A stretch of 64,000 nucleotides of DNA, taken from the NCBI GenBank assembly GCA_016195985.1, contig JACPYP010000022.1, forward strand, positions 62,001 to 126,000, given 5' to 3'. The DNA is from Acidobacteriota bacterium (lineage in GTDB: Bacteria; Acidobacteriota; Holophagae; Holophagales; Holophagaceae). The position numbers and the translations under genes are program-made. Shown here one piece after another: positions 1 to 7,730 of the stretch (position 1 is its first letter; each line of letters starts with the position of its first letter). Under the pieces are notes generated by a model that was not told where the DNA came from, searched no databases, and saw only the letters and a list, made by a program, of their open reading frames with translations.

Positions 1-16
1 TCACTGCGCGTAAAGA

Positions 17-256
17 TCAGGCCTTCGAGTGCTTCTCGATGTAGGCGATCGCGTCGCCGACGGTGCGGATCTTCTCCTGCTCGCTCTCAGGGATCTCAAG
101 GCTGAAGGCCTCCTCGATCGCCATGATGATCTCGACGGTGTCGAGGCTGTCGGCACCGAGATCGTCGACGAAGTGGCTGGACTCGGAGATGGAATCTTCG
201 GGCTTGGCCAGCTGCTCAGCAATGATCGCAATAACCTTCTTACGGACATCAGCCAT
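17..256 (-). CDS. acpP: Acyl carrier protein
   Basis: This 79-residue acidic protein is the cytosolic carrier that holds growing acyl chains on a 4'-phosphopantetheine arm during fatty acid synthesis. The attachment site is visible as GADSLD, with Ser37 the expected modified residue, and the length and charge are typical of the family. The start is the ATG at 256, which has a strong GGAGGAG ribosome-binding site just upstream. Earlier in-frame codons would add an unrelated leader. The gene diverges from the recombinase gene that begins at 393. No fabF or fabG lies in the window, so the rest of the fatty acid cluster is presumably beyond the left edge. Confidence 0.97.
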   Translation of the reverse strand: MADVRKKVIAIIAEQLAKPEDSISESSHFVDDLGADSLDTVEIIMAIEEAFSLEIPESEQEKIRTVGDAIAYIEKHSKA

Positions 257-284
257 CGGGGGCTCCTCCAAATCGAACCTGGAA

Positions 285-314
285 ACCCTAACACATCCCG
301 CGCCGATTTTCCAA
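285..314 (-). promoter_or_regulatory. Candidate acpP promoter
   Basis: On the minus strand TTGGAA (309-314) and TAGGGT (285-290) are separated by 18 bp and lie about 30 bp before the acpP start. They resemble sigma-70 -35 and -10 boxes. This is a visual match only. Confidence 0.35.
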
Positions 315-392
315 ACCTCAGGTAAAGCGCCCCCCGCAAACCCGCAAGAACAGAGGGATTGCACCGTTCAAGCAGCTGTGGAGGATGGAGAC

Positions 393-1328
393 ATGCCCCG
401 CCCGAAAACCATCGAGGAACCCGAGCACGGCTGGCCCCTGGGCTGGGGGGCCAGCCTGAGGGAATTCCGCACCCACCTGGCCGTGGAGCGAGGGCTGTCC
501 GGCAACACTTCGGCCGGCTACCTGTCGGACCTGAACCACCTCGCCGCCTGGGCCTGCGGACAGGACATCTCCGCGGAGGACCTTGGCCGCGACCACCTGA
601 CGGCCTTCATCGTGTCGCAGCAGGCCGCGGGAAAAGCCCCGCGCAGCCTCGCCCGCATGAGCTCCAGCCTGCGTGCCTTCCTCGGCTTCCTCCGCATGGA
701 GGGCGGCGGCGGCGCGGGCCCCGAAGCCGTCGTGAAGCCCCCGCGCCCGCCCCGCATCCTCCCGCGCACGCTGAGCGAGAGCCAGGTGGAAGCCCTGCTC
801 AACGCGCCGGATACCGCGACGCCGCTTGGCGTGCGGGACCGCGCCTGGCTGGAGCTGATCTACGCATCGGGGCTGCGCGTCTCCGAGCTGGCGAACCTGC
901 CTGCCCTATCGGTCTACCTGGACGAGGGCTTCCTCAAGGTCATGGGCAAGGGCAGCAAGGAGCGCCTCATCCCCTTTGGCACCGGAGCCGAGCGCTGGAT
1001 CCGGGCCTGGCTGGCCCTGCGGCCCGGGTTCAAACCCGCCGGCGGGGAACTCTTCGTGGGGCAGCGCGGCGAGAGCCTCAGCCGCCAGCATCTTTGGCGC
1101 CTGCTGAAGGGCTATGCGCGGATGGCGGGGCTGCGGGCCGAGGCCATCAGCCCGCATGTGCTGCGCCACGCCTTCGCCACCCACTTGCTGGACCACGGCG
1201 CCGATCTGCGCGCCGTGCAGGCCATGCTGGGCCACGCCGACATCAGCACCACCCAGATCTACACCCACGTCCACCAGGCCCGGCTCCGGGCGCTCTACGA
1301 CCAGATGCATCCCCGCTCCGGCCCCTGA
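393..1328 (+). CDS. Tyrosine recombinase, XerC/XerD type
   Basis: This 311-residue protein has the length and two-domain layout of the Xer recombinases that resolve chromosome dimers. An N-terminal SAM-like DNA-binding domain covers about residues 20-105 and the catalytic domain about 125-305. The full catalytic set is present: Arg162 (SGLRVSEL), Lys186 (GKGSKE), His255 and Arg258 (HVLRH), His281 (LGHADI) and the nucleophile Tyr290 (TQIYTHV). The start ATG at 393 follows GAGGATGGAG. The sequence does not let me choose between XerC and XerD. No attachment site or phage genes are nearby, which favours a housekeeping role over an integrase. Confidence 0.93.
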   Translation: MPRPKTIEEPEHGWPLGWGASLREFRTHLAVERGLSGNTSAGYLSDLNHLAAWACGQDISAEDLGRDHLTAFIVSQQAAGKAPRSLARMSSSLRAFLGFLRMEGGGGAGPEAVVKPPRPPRILPRTLSESQVEALLNAPDTATPLGVRDRAWLELIYASGLRVSELANLPALSVYLDEGFLKVMGKGSKERLIPFGTGAERWIRAWLALRPGFKPAGGELFVGQRGESLSRQHLWRLLKGYARMAGLRAEAISPHVLRHAFATHLLDHGADLRAVQAMLGHADISTTQIYTHVHQARLRALYDQMHPRSGP

Positions 1329-1414
1329 CCGCCGCAGCCGGATCCGGGACGTTCAACTGCGCGATGGACCATTCCCGCGTCTTTGGTGGATGATGGGCCA
1401 GGAGCCTCGAACCC

Positions 1415-2476
1415 ATGGCCGTGACCAAAACCCCTCGCAAGAAGCCCGCATCCGCCGTCGCCGCGGAGGAGAAGCCCGCCAAAGCCAAAGCCGAGGCCAA
1501 GGCCAAGGCCGCGCCTGCCAAGAAGGCCGTCGAGACCATCGCGGCAAAACCCGCCGCTGAACCAGTCGCGGCCAAGATCAAGGGCGCCGCCAGAGGCAAG
1601 GGCGCCAAGACCGCGGTGGCCGTGCCTGAGCCCCTCGCGCCTCAGGCTCCCGAGCCTGGAATCCCCGCGCCGGGACCCGAGAAAAAGGCCGCCGCCGCGA
1701 CCGCTGCCCCGGCCACCATTCCGGAACTGGCCCAGGCCATCCTTTCTGCCATCTGCGAAGGCCGGGCGGTGGAATTCCTCTTCGCCGACGCCGAGGCCAA
1801 CGCGCCCCGCACCTTCGAGCCCCGCCACCTCACTTTCGACGCCCTGAGCCAGGCCTGGTACGTCTGGGGCTGGGACCGCCGCTACAACGCCGAGCGGCAC
1901 CACCGCGTGGACCTGCTGGCCGAAGTCAATGCCGTGGAAGGCGCCGGCCGCGCCGCGCAGGGACCCTACGCGGAGGGCACTCCGGCGAACCTCATCGGCG
2001 GCTGGCTGGGCGGCGACCCGATCCACGTCAAGGCCACCCTGCTCAAACAGTGGGTGTTCGCGGTGAAGCAGGCTCCCCCTGCTTTCCCGAACTTCAAGAT
2101 CGAAGAGCAGAGCGACGGCCAGGCCTTGGTGTCCTTCACGGCCACCGATCTCCGCGCCATCTCCCGCTGGGCGATGCAGTTCGGCGACGGGATCCAGGTG
2201 CTGGAACCGGCCCGCCTGGTGGACCGCATCAAGCAGGTGGGCGCGGTGTGGGCCGGGCGCGAGCGGCTGGGAAGCCCCGCCCCCGCTCCCAAGCCCGCCC
2301 CACGGCCCGAACCCGCCCCCGAGCCCCGCCGCCATGAATCCCGCCCTGCCCGCGAGCCCCGCGAGCATCGGGCCGAGCGAGGACCAGAGCGGGAACAGAG
2401 GCCCGAGCGGGAACGCGAAGAGGCCCCCAAGTCGAAGCCGGGCAAGATCGAGGTCATCCGTTTCGACCGGCTCTGA
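1415..2476 (+). CDS. WYL-domain protein with histone-like tail, no HTH
   Basis: This 353-residue protein has three parts. Residues 1-100 are low-complexity Lys/Ala/Pro, like bacterial histone H1-type tails. Residues 103-175 resemble a WYL domain (AWYVWGWDRR, then HHRVDLL). Residues 200-275 resemble the WCX extension (ISRWAMQFGDGIQVLEP). Residues 285-345 are Pro/Arg/Glu-rich and the end is KIEVIRFDRL. WYL domains usually sense ligands or nucleic acid in HTH regulators, but no HTH is visible here. The start follows CCAGGAG. The gene converges on the next gene with only 3 bp between stop codons. A regulatory or nucleic-acid-binding role is inference. Confidence 0.75.
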   Translation: MAVTKTPRKKPASAVAAEEKPAKAKAEAKAKAAPAKKAVETIAAKPAAEPVAAKIKGAARGKGAKTAVAVPEPLAPQAPEPGIPAPGPEKKAAAATAAPATIPELAQAILSAICEGRAVEFLFADAEANAPRTFEPRHLTFDALSQAWYVWGWDRRYNAERHHRVDLLAEVNAVEGAGRAAQGPYAEGTPANLIGGWLGGDPIHVKATLLKQWVFAVKQAPPAFPNFKIEEQSDGQALVSFTATDLRAISRWAMQFGDGIQVLEPARLVDRIKQVGAVWAGRERLGSPAPAPKPAPRPEPAPEPRRHESRPAREPREHRAERGPEREQRPEREREEAPKSKPGKIEVIRFDRL

Positions 2477-2479
2477 GCC

Positions 2480-4045
2480 TCAGGGTTCCAACCGCCAGCT
2501 GCGCCGGCCGGGCCAAAAGCCGTAGGGCTGGCCCAGCCGGTCGAAGGTCACGCCCTTCAGCCGCCGGTGCACCAAGGCCCGCTGCTGGAAATAGTTGATC
2601 GGAATGATGGGCTTGTCCCGAAAGATGATGTCCGAAATCTGCCGGTAGATCCGCTTCCGGGCCTCATGGTCCAGGGTGTGCCGGCCTTCGTCGAACAGGC
2701 GGTCGATCTCCGGGTTCAGGTAGCCGCTCAAGTTGGCCTTGGTGCTGAAGCCCTCCCGGGTGAACAGGGGGCTGTCGAGGTCGGGATCCAGGGACAGCGT
2801 CCAACCGAAGGCCCAGATGTCGCCCTCCTGGCGCTGGGCCTTCAACATGACCTCCGAGTAGGACAGATGGCGAAGTTCGATCTGCATGCCCACCTTGGCG
2901 GCCTGTAGCGCCATCTGGTGGCTCACGTTCTGCTTGCTGGGAGGGAAGAAGTCATACATCAGCAGCTTGAGCGGACGGCCCTTCGCGTCGTGCCTGAGGC
3001 CATCGGCGCCGAATTTCCAGCCCGCGGCTTCCAGCAGCGCCGCGGCCCGCTCCGGCTGGGGAAGGGAGCGCGGGGTGGGGTTGTAAGCCCAGGTTTCCGG
3101 CGGCCAGAAGCTGGTCGACAACCGGGCCGGAAAGAAACGGCGGACCGTGGCCTGCTCTTCCCAGGGCAGCAATTCGTAGATGGCTTGCCTGAGGGCGGCA
3201 TCGCCCAGCGGACTGCGCTTTGAATCACAGTTGAGCACCAGGGCGTTGAATGTGGCCAGGGGCACGGACACGGCCTGCACCAGGCCCGCGCCCTGAGCGC
3301 CTTTGCGCACCAGGTAGTAGCGAAGCGAACCCACGCTGCTGTAGTGGAGCTGATCCCGCTGCATCAAGTCCAGCACCTTCACGTTGCCGAGCTGCATCAT
3401 GAGGAATCCCGGGGCCTGACCAGGATGCACGCCCCGGTAATCCGCCCAGCGTTCCAGGCGCACTTGCGTCTCGCTGCCCTTGCCCACCACCCGATAGGGG
3501 CCGGAGCCCACCGGCGCGAAATTGATGGGGTCTTGGAGCGGCTTGGGCCCGACTTCATAGTGGCGGCGGGGAACTGGAATGAAGTTGTAGAGGTCCGAAA
3601 GCAGGGTGCCCTGGGGCCGCTTGAGGCTGATCCTGACCGTGAGGGAATCCTCGGCCTTCAAATCGTCGAAGCTGGTCACGCCCCCCACCGTATCGGCGAC
3701 CTGGCGGACGCGGGGCAGCCGGAGGGCTTTCCAGGTGAAGACCAGATCCTCCGCTTCGATGGGAGTGCCGTCATGCCAGATCAAGCCGGGCCGCAGCTTC
3801 AGGACCACCTCCCGCCCGCCCCGGAGGACCTTCCATGATTCCAGGAGTTCGGGGACGTAGGTGCCGCTCGCGTCGACGGTGACCAGGCGGTCGAACAGCA
3901 AGTCCACCATCTCCACGTCCGTATCCTGGGACAGGAGCAGCGGGTTCAAGGTGGTCCATGCGTTCACGGCCACGCGAATCGTGTCCCCACCGGCCCAGAG
4001 ACCAGAAAGCAGGACGGAGACCAGGACGAGAGGGCGCCAGCGCAT
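2480..4045 (-). CDS. Family 5 extracellular solute-binding protein (peptide ABC transporter type), copy 1
   Basis: This 521-residue exported protein belongs to the OppA/DppA family, periplasmic proteins that deliver peptides or other small molecules to ABC importers. A short signal peptide (MRWRPLVLVSVLLSGLWAG) comes first, then family hallmarks: LNPLLLSQDTD, the LKPGL-type stretch LKLRPGLIWHDG, FAPVGSGPY, WAFGWTLSLDPD and the end QPYGFWPG. The start has GAGGGGG upstream. It lies 73 bp downstream of a paralogue of identical length on the same strand. No permease or ATPase genes are adjacent, so both must use a transporter encoded elsewhere. Substrate unknown. Confidence 0.9.
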   Translation of the reverse strand: MRWRPLVLVSVLLSGLWAGGDTIRVAVNAWTTLNPLLLSQDTDVEMVDLLFDRLVTVDASGTYVPELLESWKVLRGGREVVLKLRPGLIWHDGTPIEAEDLVFTWKALRLPRVRQVADTVGGVTSFDDLKAEDSLTVRISLKRPQGTLLSDLYNFIPVPRRHYEVGPKPLQDPINFAPVGSGPYRVVGKGSETQVRLERWADYRGVHPGQAPGFLMMQLGNVKVLDLMQRDQLHYSSVGSLRYYLVRKGAQGAGLVQAVSVPLATFNALVLNCDSKRSPLGDAALRQAIYELLPWEEQATVRRFFPARLSTSFWPPETWAYNPTPRSLPQPERAAALLEAAGWKFGADGLRHDAKGRPLKLLMYDFFPPSKQNVSHQMALQAAKVGMQIELRHLSYSEVMLKAQRQEGDIWAFGWTLSLDPDLDSPLFTREGFSTKANLSGYLNPEIDRLFDEGRHTLDHEARKRIYRQISDIIFRDKPIIPINYFQQRALVHRRLKGVTFDRLGQPYGFWPGRRSWRLEP

Positions 4046-4118
4046 CTTGGCCCCCTCATCGGTGCCCTATGGATCCGACGTGAATCCAAGCCCGGCCGGA
4101 GCCCGCGCCGGATGGCCT

Positions 4119-5684
4119 TCAATCCCCGAGCGTCCACCCTCTCCGCCCGGGCCAGAACCCGTAGCTCTGGCCCAGCTGGTCGAAGGCGACGCCATGCAGG
4201 CGCCGGTGGATCAGCACCCGCGTCTGCCGGTAGTTGATGGGGATGACCGGTTTGAACTGGTAGATGAGCTCCGCGATCTCCTGGTAGATCCGCTTGCGGG
4301 CCTCGGGATCCACGGTGTGGCGGCCCTCATCGAACTTCCGGTCGATCTCCGGATTCAAGAAGCCGCTCACGTTCGCTTTGGTCAGGAATCCTTCCCGCGT
4401 GAACAAAGGGCTATCCACATCCGGGTCCAAGGACAGCGTCCAGCCGAAGGCCCACAAATCGCCATCGTGTTGGGTGGCTTTCTCGAACACATCCCTCAAC
4501 GAGCCGGGCCGCAGGTCGAGATGGATTCCGACCTGGGCGGCCAGGTCGACCATCCGGCGAGCTTGGCTGTCCTTGGGCGAAGGCGCCCCGTCGTGGACGA
4601 CCAGACTGAGGCGCCGGCCTCTTGCATCCCGGCGGATGCCGTCAGGCCCCATCTTCCATCCCGCCGCTTCCAGAATGGCGGCCGCATTCGCCGCCTGGGG
4701 CAGCGGGCGGGGAGTGGCATTGTAGGCCCAGCTTTCGGGGGGCCAGAAGCTCGTGGCGAGGCGGCTGGGGAAGAACCGCCGCGCCCGGGCCAGCTGCTGC
4801 CACGGCACCAGCTCCGCGATCGCCTTGCGCACCGCCAGGTCCCCCAGCAAGCTGAGCCGGGAATCGCAATTGAGAAAGAACGCCTCGAAGGAAGCCAGAG
4901 GAAGCGACACCGCCTGGACCAGTCCCTTCCCCCGGGCTCCCTTCCGCACCAGGTAGTAGGTAAGCGGGTCCACGCCCGCATAGTGCAGCCGCTCCGCCTC
5001 GAAGGCGGGAAGATCGGCGGCGATGCCGTTTGCATCGATCTGCTCCACGGCGGCGGCGGATCCCGGGTGCACGCCGCGGTAGCCCTCCCACCGCTCCATG
5101 AGCACCCGGTGGCTGGTGGCCCTGCCGACCACCCGGTAAGGCCCCGATCCCACCGGCGCGAAATTCACGGCGGCCTCCCGGGGCCTGCTCCCCACCTGGT
5201 AATGGCGCCGGGGCACGGGAATGAAGGCGTAGAGATCCGCCATCAGGGTGCCCCGGGGGCGCTTGAGGCGGATCCGCACCGTCAAGGGCCCCTCGGCCGT
5301 CACACTGTCCATGCTGGGCACCCCCCCCGCCATGGAGGCCGTTTCCAGCACCAGGGGATGCTTCATGGCTTTCCAGGTGAAGACCAGATCCTCGGCGTCG
5401 ATGGGGTATCCATCCTGCCAGACCAGGCCCGGCCGCAGTTTCAGCACCACTTCCCGGCCGTCCTTGAGGATGGTCCAGGATTCCAGCAGTTCGGGGATGA
5501 ATTCCCCTTTGGCGTTGACCGTGACTAAGCGGTCGAAGAGAAGACCCACCGCCTCGGGGTCCGTATTCCGGGTCATGAGCAGCGGATTCAGCGTGGTCCA
5601 TTCCTTGACGGCGAACCGGATCGTCTCCCCCGCCCAAAGGCCGGAGAACAAACTCAACGCCAAGAGGAGGGAGGGCCAGCGCAT
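4119..5684 (-). CDS. Family 5 extracellular solute-binding protein (peptide ABC transporter type), copy 2
   Basis: This 521-residue paralogue of the next gene downstream shares the signal peptide style (MRWPSLLLALSLFSGLWAG), the FAPVGSGPYRVVG motif, FWPPE(S/T)WAYN, WAFGWTLSLDP and SYGFWPG. The two have diverged in the middle, where ligand contacts are expected, so they may bind different substrates. It begins at an ATG with GGGAGG close upstream. It follows the thioredoxin-like gene by 45 bp on the same strand, so the three may form one transcript. A tandem duplication is the simplest origin. Confidence 0.9.
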   Translation of the reverse strand: MRWPSLLLALSLFSGLWAGETIRFAVKEWTTLNPLLMTRNTDPEAVGLLFDRLVTVNAKGEFIPELLESWTILKDGREVVLKLRPGLVWQDGYPIDAEDLVFTWKAMKHPLVLETASMAGGVPSMDSVTAEGPLTVRIRLKRPRGTLMADLYAFIPVPRRHYQVGSRPREAAVNFAPVGSGPYRVVGRATSHRVLMERWEGYRGVHPGSAAAVEQIDANGIAADLPAFEAERLHYAGVDPLTYYLVRKGARGKGLVQAVSLPLASFEAFFLNCDSRLSLLGDLAVRKAIAELVPWQQLARARRFFPSRLATSFWPPESWAYNATPRPLPQAANAAAILEAAGWKMGPDGIRRDARGRRLSLVVHDGAPSPKDSQARRMVDLAAQVGIHLDLRPGSLRDVFEKATQHDGDLWAFGWTLSLDPDVDSPLFTREGFLTKANVSGFLNPEIDRKFDEGRHTVDPEARKRIYQEIAELIYQFKPVIPINYRQTRVLIHRRLHGVAFDQLGQSYGFWPGRRGWTLGD

Positions 5685-5729
5685 GATCCTCCCTTCATCG
5701 GTGTTTCCGGGCCATTCCTGATTCCCGGC

Positions 5730-6260
5730 TCAGTGGGGGCGCGGCGCGCCTTCCACCAGTTCCACCAGGGCCTCGGCCATGGACTGGCCTTGCTTGGGCG
5801 GGGTTTCCACCACGGCGCCCACCAGTTTCTGGGTTCCTCCGGGCCCGACCGCGAAGAGGAAGAAGGTGGGCACACGGTCCACCCCCTGGGAGAGGCAGCC
5901 CTTGGGCCAGGCCTTCGGGCTCAGGACCTTGTCCCGGTTGACGCCCAGGTAGTGGACCTCGATGAAGGGATTGGGCTCCGCCTCCAGGGCCAGCAAGGCC
6001 GGCAGCTCCCGGTGGGTGTCCGGGCACCAGGAACCGAACACCGCCACCAGGGTGAGGGGCCGCTGCACCGCCTTCCAGCGGGCCTTCAGATCTTCGCTGA
6101 GCTGCACCTTGGCCAGGTTGTCCCTGAAAACGGCCCCGTGGGCCAGGATGGCCTGGGCCGAGGTCTTGCCGAGCAGCGGGGCTCCCGCCTTGGCCGCCTG
6201 CGCCGCCAGCGCCGGATGTCCGAGTCCCAGGGTTCCCAGGGCCAGAAGCACAGCTTTCAT
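5730..6260 (-). CDS. Exported thioredoxin-fold protein with a single active-site cysteine
   Basis: The 176-residue protein starts with a signal peptide (MKAVLLALGTLGLGHPALA) and then a thioredoxin-like fold. The active-site position reads FGSWCPDTHRE, so the usual CxxC is reduced to Cys79 followed by Pro-Asp-Thr. The cis-proline region is recognisable as DRVPTFFLF. A single-Cys site cannot do standard dithiol chemistry by itself and fits a monothiol or redox-sensing role in the periplasm. The start at 6260 has AGGAGG upstream and is preferred over a longer frame. It is first of three co-directional genes and diverges from the Rrf2 regulator. Confidence 0.8.
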   Translation of the reverse strand: MKAVLLALGTLGLGHPALAAQAAKAGAPLLGKTSAQAILAHGAVFRDNLAKVQLSEDLKARWKAVQRPLTLVAVFGSWCPDTHRELPALLALEAEPNPFIEVHYLGVNRDKVLSPKAWPKGCLSQGVDRVPTFFLFAVGPGGTQKLVGAVVETPPKQGQSMAEALVELVEGAPRPH

Positions 6261-6308
6261 GGGGCCTCCTGGCCCAACTCTAGCCTCAATCGCCCCCATG
6301 GCCCTAAA

Positions 6309-6327
6309 CTTGACTCAATCGATCAAG
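6309..6327. promoter_or_regulatory. Inverted repeat upstream of the Rrf2 gene
   Basis: CTTGACTCAATCGATCAAG has 5-bp inverted arms (CTTGA/TCAAG) plus a symmetric A/T pair around the centre. It lies 32 bp before the rrf2 start and in the divergent space shared with the thioredoxin-like gene. IscR-type sites contain a similar GACT core, so autoregulation is plausible but unproven. Confidence 0.4.
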
Positions 6328-6358
6328 AATACTAGCCTGGAACCCTGGAGCGTCTCTC

Positions 6359-6865
6359 GTGAAGATTTCCGCCCGCGGCAGGTACAGCATGCAGGCCCTG
6401 TTCGACCTGGCTCATCACAGCCACGGACAGCCGGTGCCCCTGCATGTGATCGCCGAGCGGCAAAAGCTCTCCCTGCCCTTCCTTGAGCAGATCTTCAACA
6501 AGCTGAAGAAGGCCGGCGTGGTGGCCAGCGTCCGGGGCCCCAAGGGGGGTTACATCCTCACCCGCCCCTGCAACCAGGTGAGCGTGGGCGAAGTGCTGCG
6601 CCTCACGGACAGCAGCTTCTACGCCGTGGCCAAGGAGGATCCCAAGGCCGCCAACAAGGCCCTCATGGCCGATGAGCGCATGAGCCGCCTGCTCTGGAAC
6701 CGCCTGTCCGACCACATCTCGGCTTTCATGGAGAAGGTGACTTTCGCGGACCTGTGCTCCGAAACCGCCAGCAACAGCTGCCCTGACTGCACCTGCCCCG
6801 ACTACGTAAAGGACGTGCAAGGCCAATTGATCCGCGGCGAGCGGAAGGCCTGCGGCGTCATTTGA
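6359..6865 (+). CDS. Rrf2-family transcriptional regulator (IscR-like)
   Basis: The 168-residue protein opens with the classic Rrf2 winged helix (MKISARGRYSMQALFDLA, then LSLPFLEQIF and VRGPKGGY). Rrf2 regulators such as IscR and NsrR sense Fe-S status, nitric oxide or redox through a cluster. The C-terminal half has Cys133, Cys141, Cys144, Cys146 and Cys165, enough to hold a cluster. Translation starts at GTG 6359, preceded by CTGGAG. The last four bases overlap the start of ttcA, whose product is itself an Fe-S enzyme. The regulator therefore probably controls, or is at least co-produced with, that enzyme. Confidence 0.9.
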   Translation: MKISARGRYSMQALFDLAHHSHGQPVPLHVIAERQKLSLPFLEQIFNKLKKAGVVASVRGPKGGYILTRPCNQVSVGEVLRLTDSSFYAVAKEDPKAANKALMADERMSRLLWNRLSDHISAFMEKVTFADLCSETASNSCPDCTCPDYVKDVQGQLIRGERKACGVI

Positions 6866-7722
6866 GCAACCCCTGCGCCCTCCCCAGCCTGGCCCAGCCG
6901 CCCACGGAAGAGGATCTGAAGACCCTGCCTCGGCTGGAGCGCAAGATCGCGCGGCGCCTGGGCGAAGCCAATGCCCAGCACCGGCTCATCGGGGAAGGCG
7001 ACCGCATCCTGGTGGCCGTGAGCGGCGGCAAGGATTCCTGGGCCCTGCTCGACGTCCTGGAGCGCCTGCGCCGCCGCGCGCCGGTGGCCTTCGCCGTGGA
7101 GGCCGCCACGGTGGATCCCGGCTTCCCCCAGTTCAACCCCGATCCCATCGCTGAGGTCTGCGAAAGCATGGGCGTGCCGCACCACCTCATCCCTGCCCCC
7201 ATCGACAAGATGGTGCGCACCAAACCCGAAGAACTGCCCTGCATCATCTGCTCGCGGCTGCGGCGGGGCGTGCTCTACTCCTTCGCCAAGCAGCACGGCT
7301 TCACCAAGATCGCCCTGGGCCACCACCTGGACGACCTCATCGAGACCCTGCTCATCAACCTGTTCTTCGAAGGCCGCCTCAGCACCATGCCCCTGCGGCT
7401 GGTGAGCGATGACGGCGCCAACACGGTCATCCGCCCCCTGGGCACCTGCGAGGAAAAGGATCTGCAGCGCTACGCCTGGCTGCGGGGCTTTCCCATCGTG
7501 CCCTGCGGCTGCCCGCTCTGCGGCTGTTCCAGCCTGGAGAGCCGCCGCAAGCAGGTGAAGGAACTCGTCGCATCCATGGAAACCAGCATCCCCCGCCTGA
7601 AAGCCTCCATACTAGGGGCCATGGGTAACGTGAAACTGAGCCATCTGCTGGATCTCAGCCTCGGCGCCTCCGGGCTCGCCGCAGGCCCCGCTCCTACCCC
7701 TGAGGCGGCCATTCACCGATAG
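6862..7722 (+). CDS. ttcA: TtcA-like tRNA 2-thiolation enzyme (PP-loop)
   Basis: This 286-residue PP-loop ATPase resembles TtcA, which adds sulfur to cytidine 32 of tRNA using a [4Fe-4S] cluster. The ATP pyrophosphatase loop is SGGKDS at 54-59. The cluster CxxC is Cys127-Cys130 (PCIIC), and further cysteines at 215, 217, 220 and 222 (CGCPLCGC) include the third ligand position. LGHHLDDLIETLL matches the family helix. The likely start is TTG 6862, overlapping the regulator stop as TTGA, which implies translational coupling. TtcA is favoured over the related TtuA by the single CIIC motif and overall length. Confidence 0.85.
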   Translation: MSNPCALPSLAQPPTEEDLKTLPRLERKIARRLGEANAQHRLIGEGDRILVAVSGGKDSWALLDVLERLRRRAPVAFAVEAATVDPGFPQFNPDPIAEVCESMGVPHHLIPAPIDKMVRTKPEELPCIICSRLRRGVLYSFAKQHGFTKIALGHHLDDLIETLLINLFFEGRLSTMPLRLVSDDGANTVIRPLGTCEEKDLQRYAWLRGFPIVPCGCPLCGCSSLESRRKQVKELVASMETSIPRLKASILGAMGNVKLSHLLDLSLGASGLAAGPAPTPEAAIHR

Positions 7723-7730
7723 AGGAGTCC

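Noticed and set aside
393-1328. The tyrosine recombinase as a sign of an integrated element
   Set aside because: Full Xer-like length and catalytic set, no att repeats, no tRNA target and no phage or plasmid genes around it.
3861-5528. A 555-codon plus-strand frame
   Set aside because: It is antisense to the two solute-binding proteins and has no ribosome-binding site or recognisable domain.
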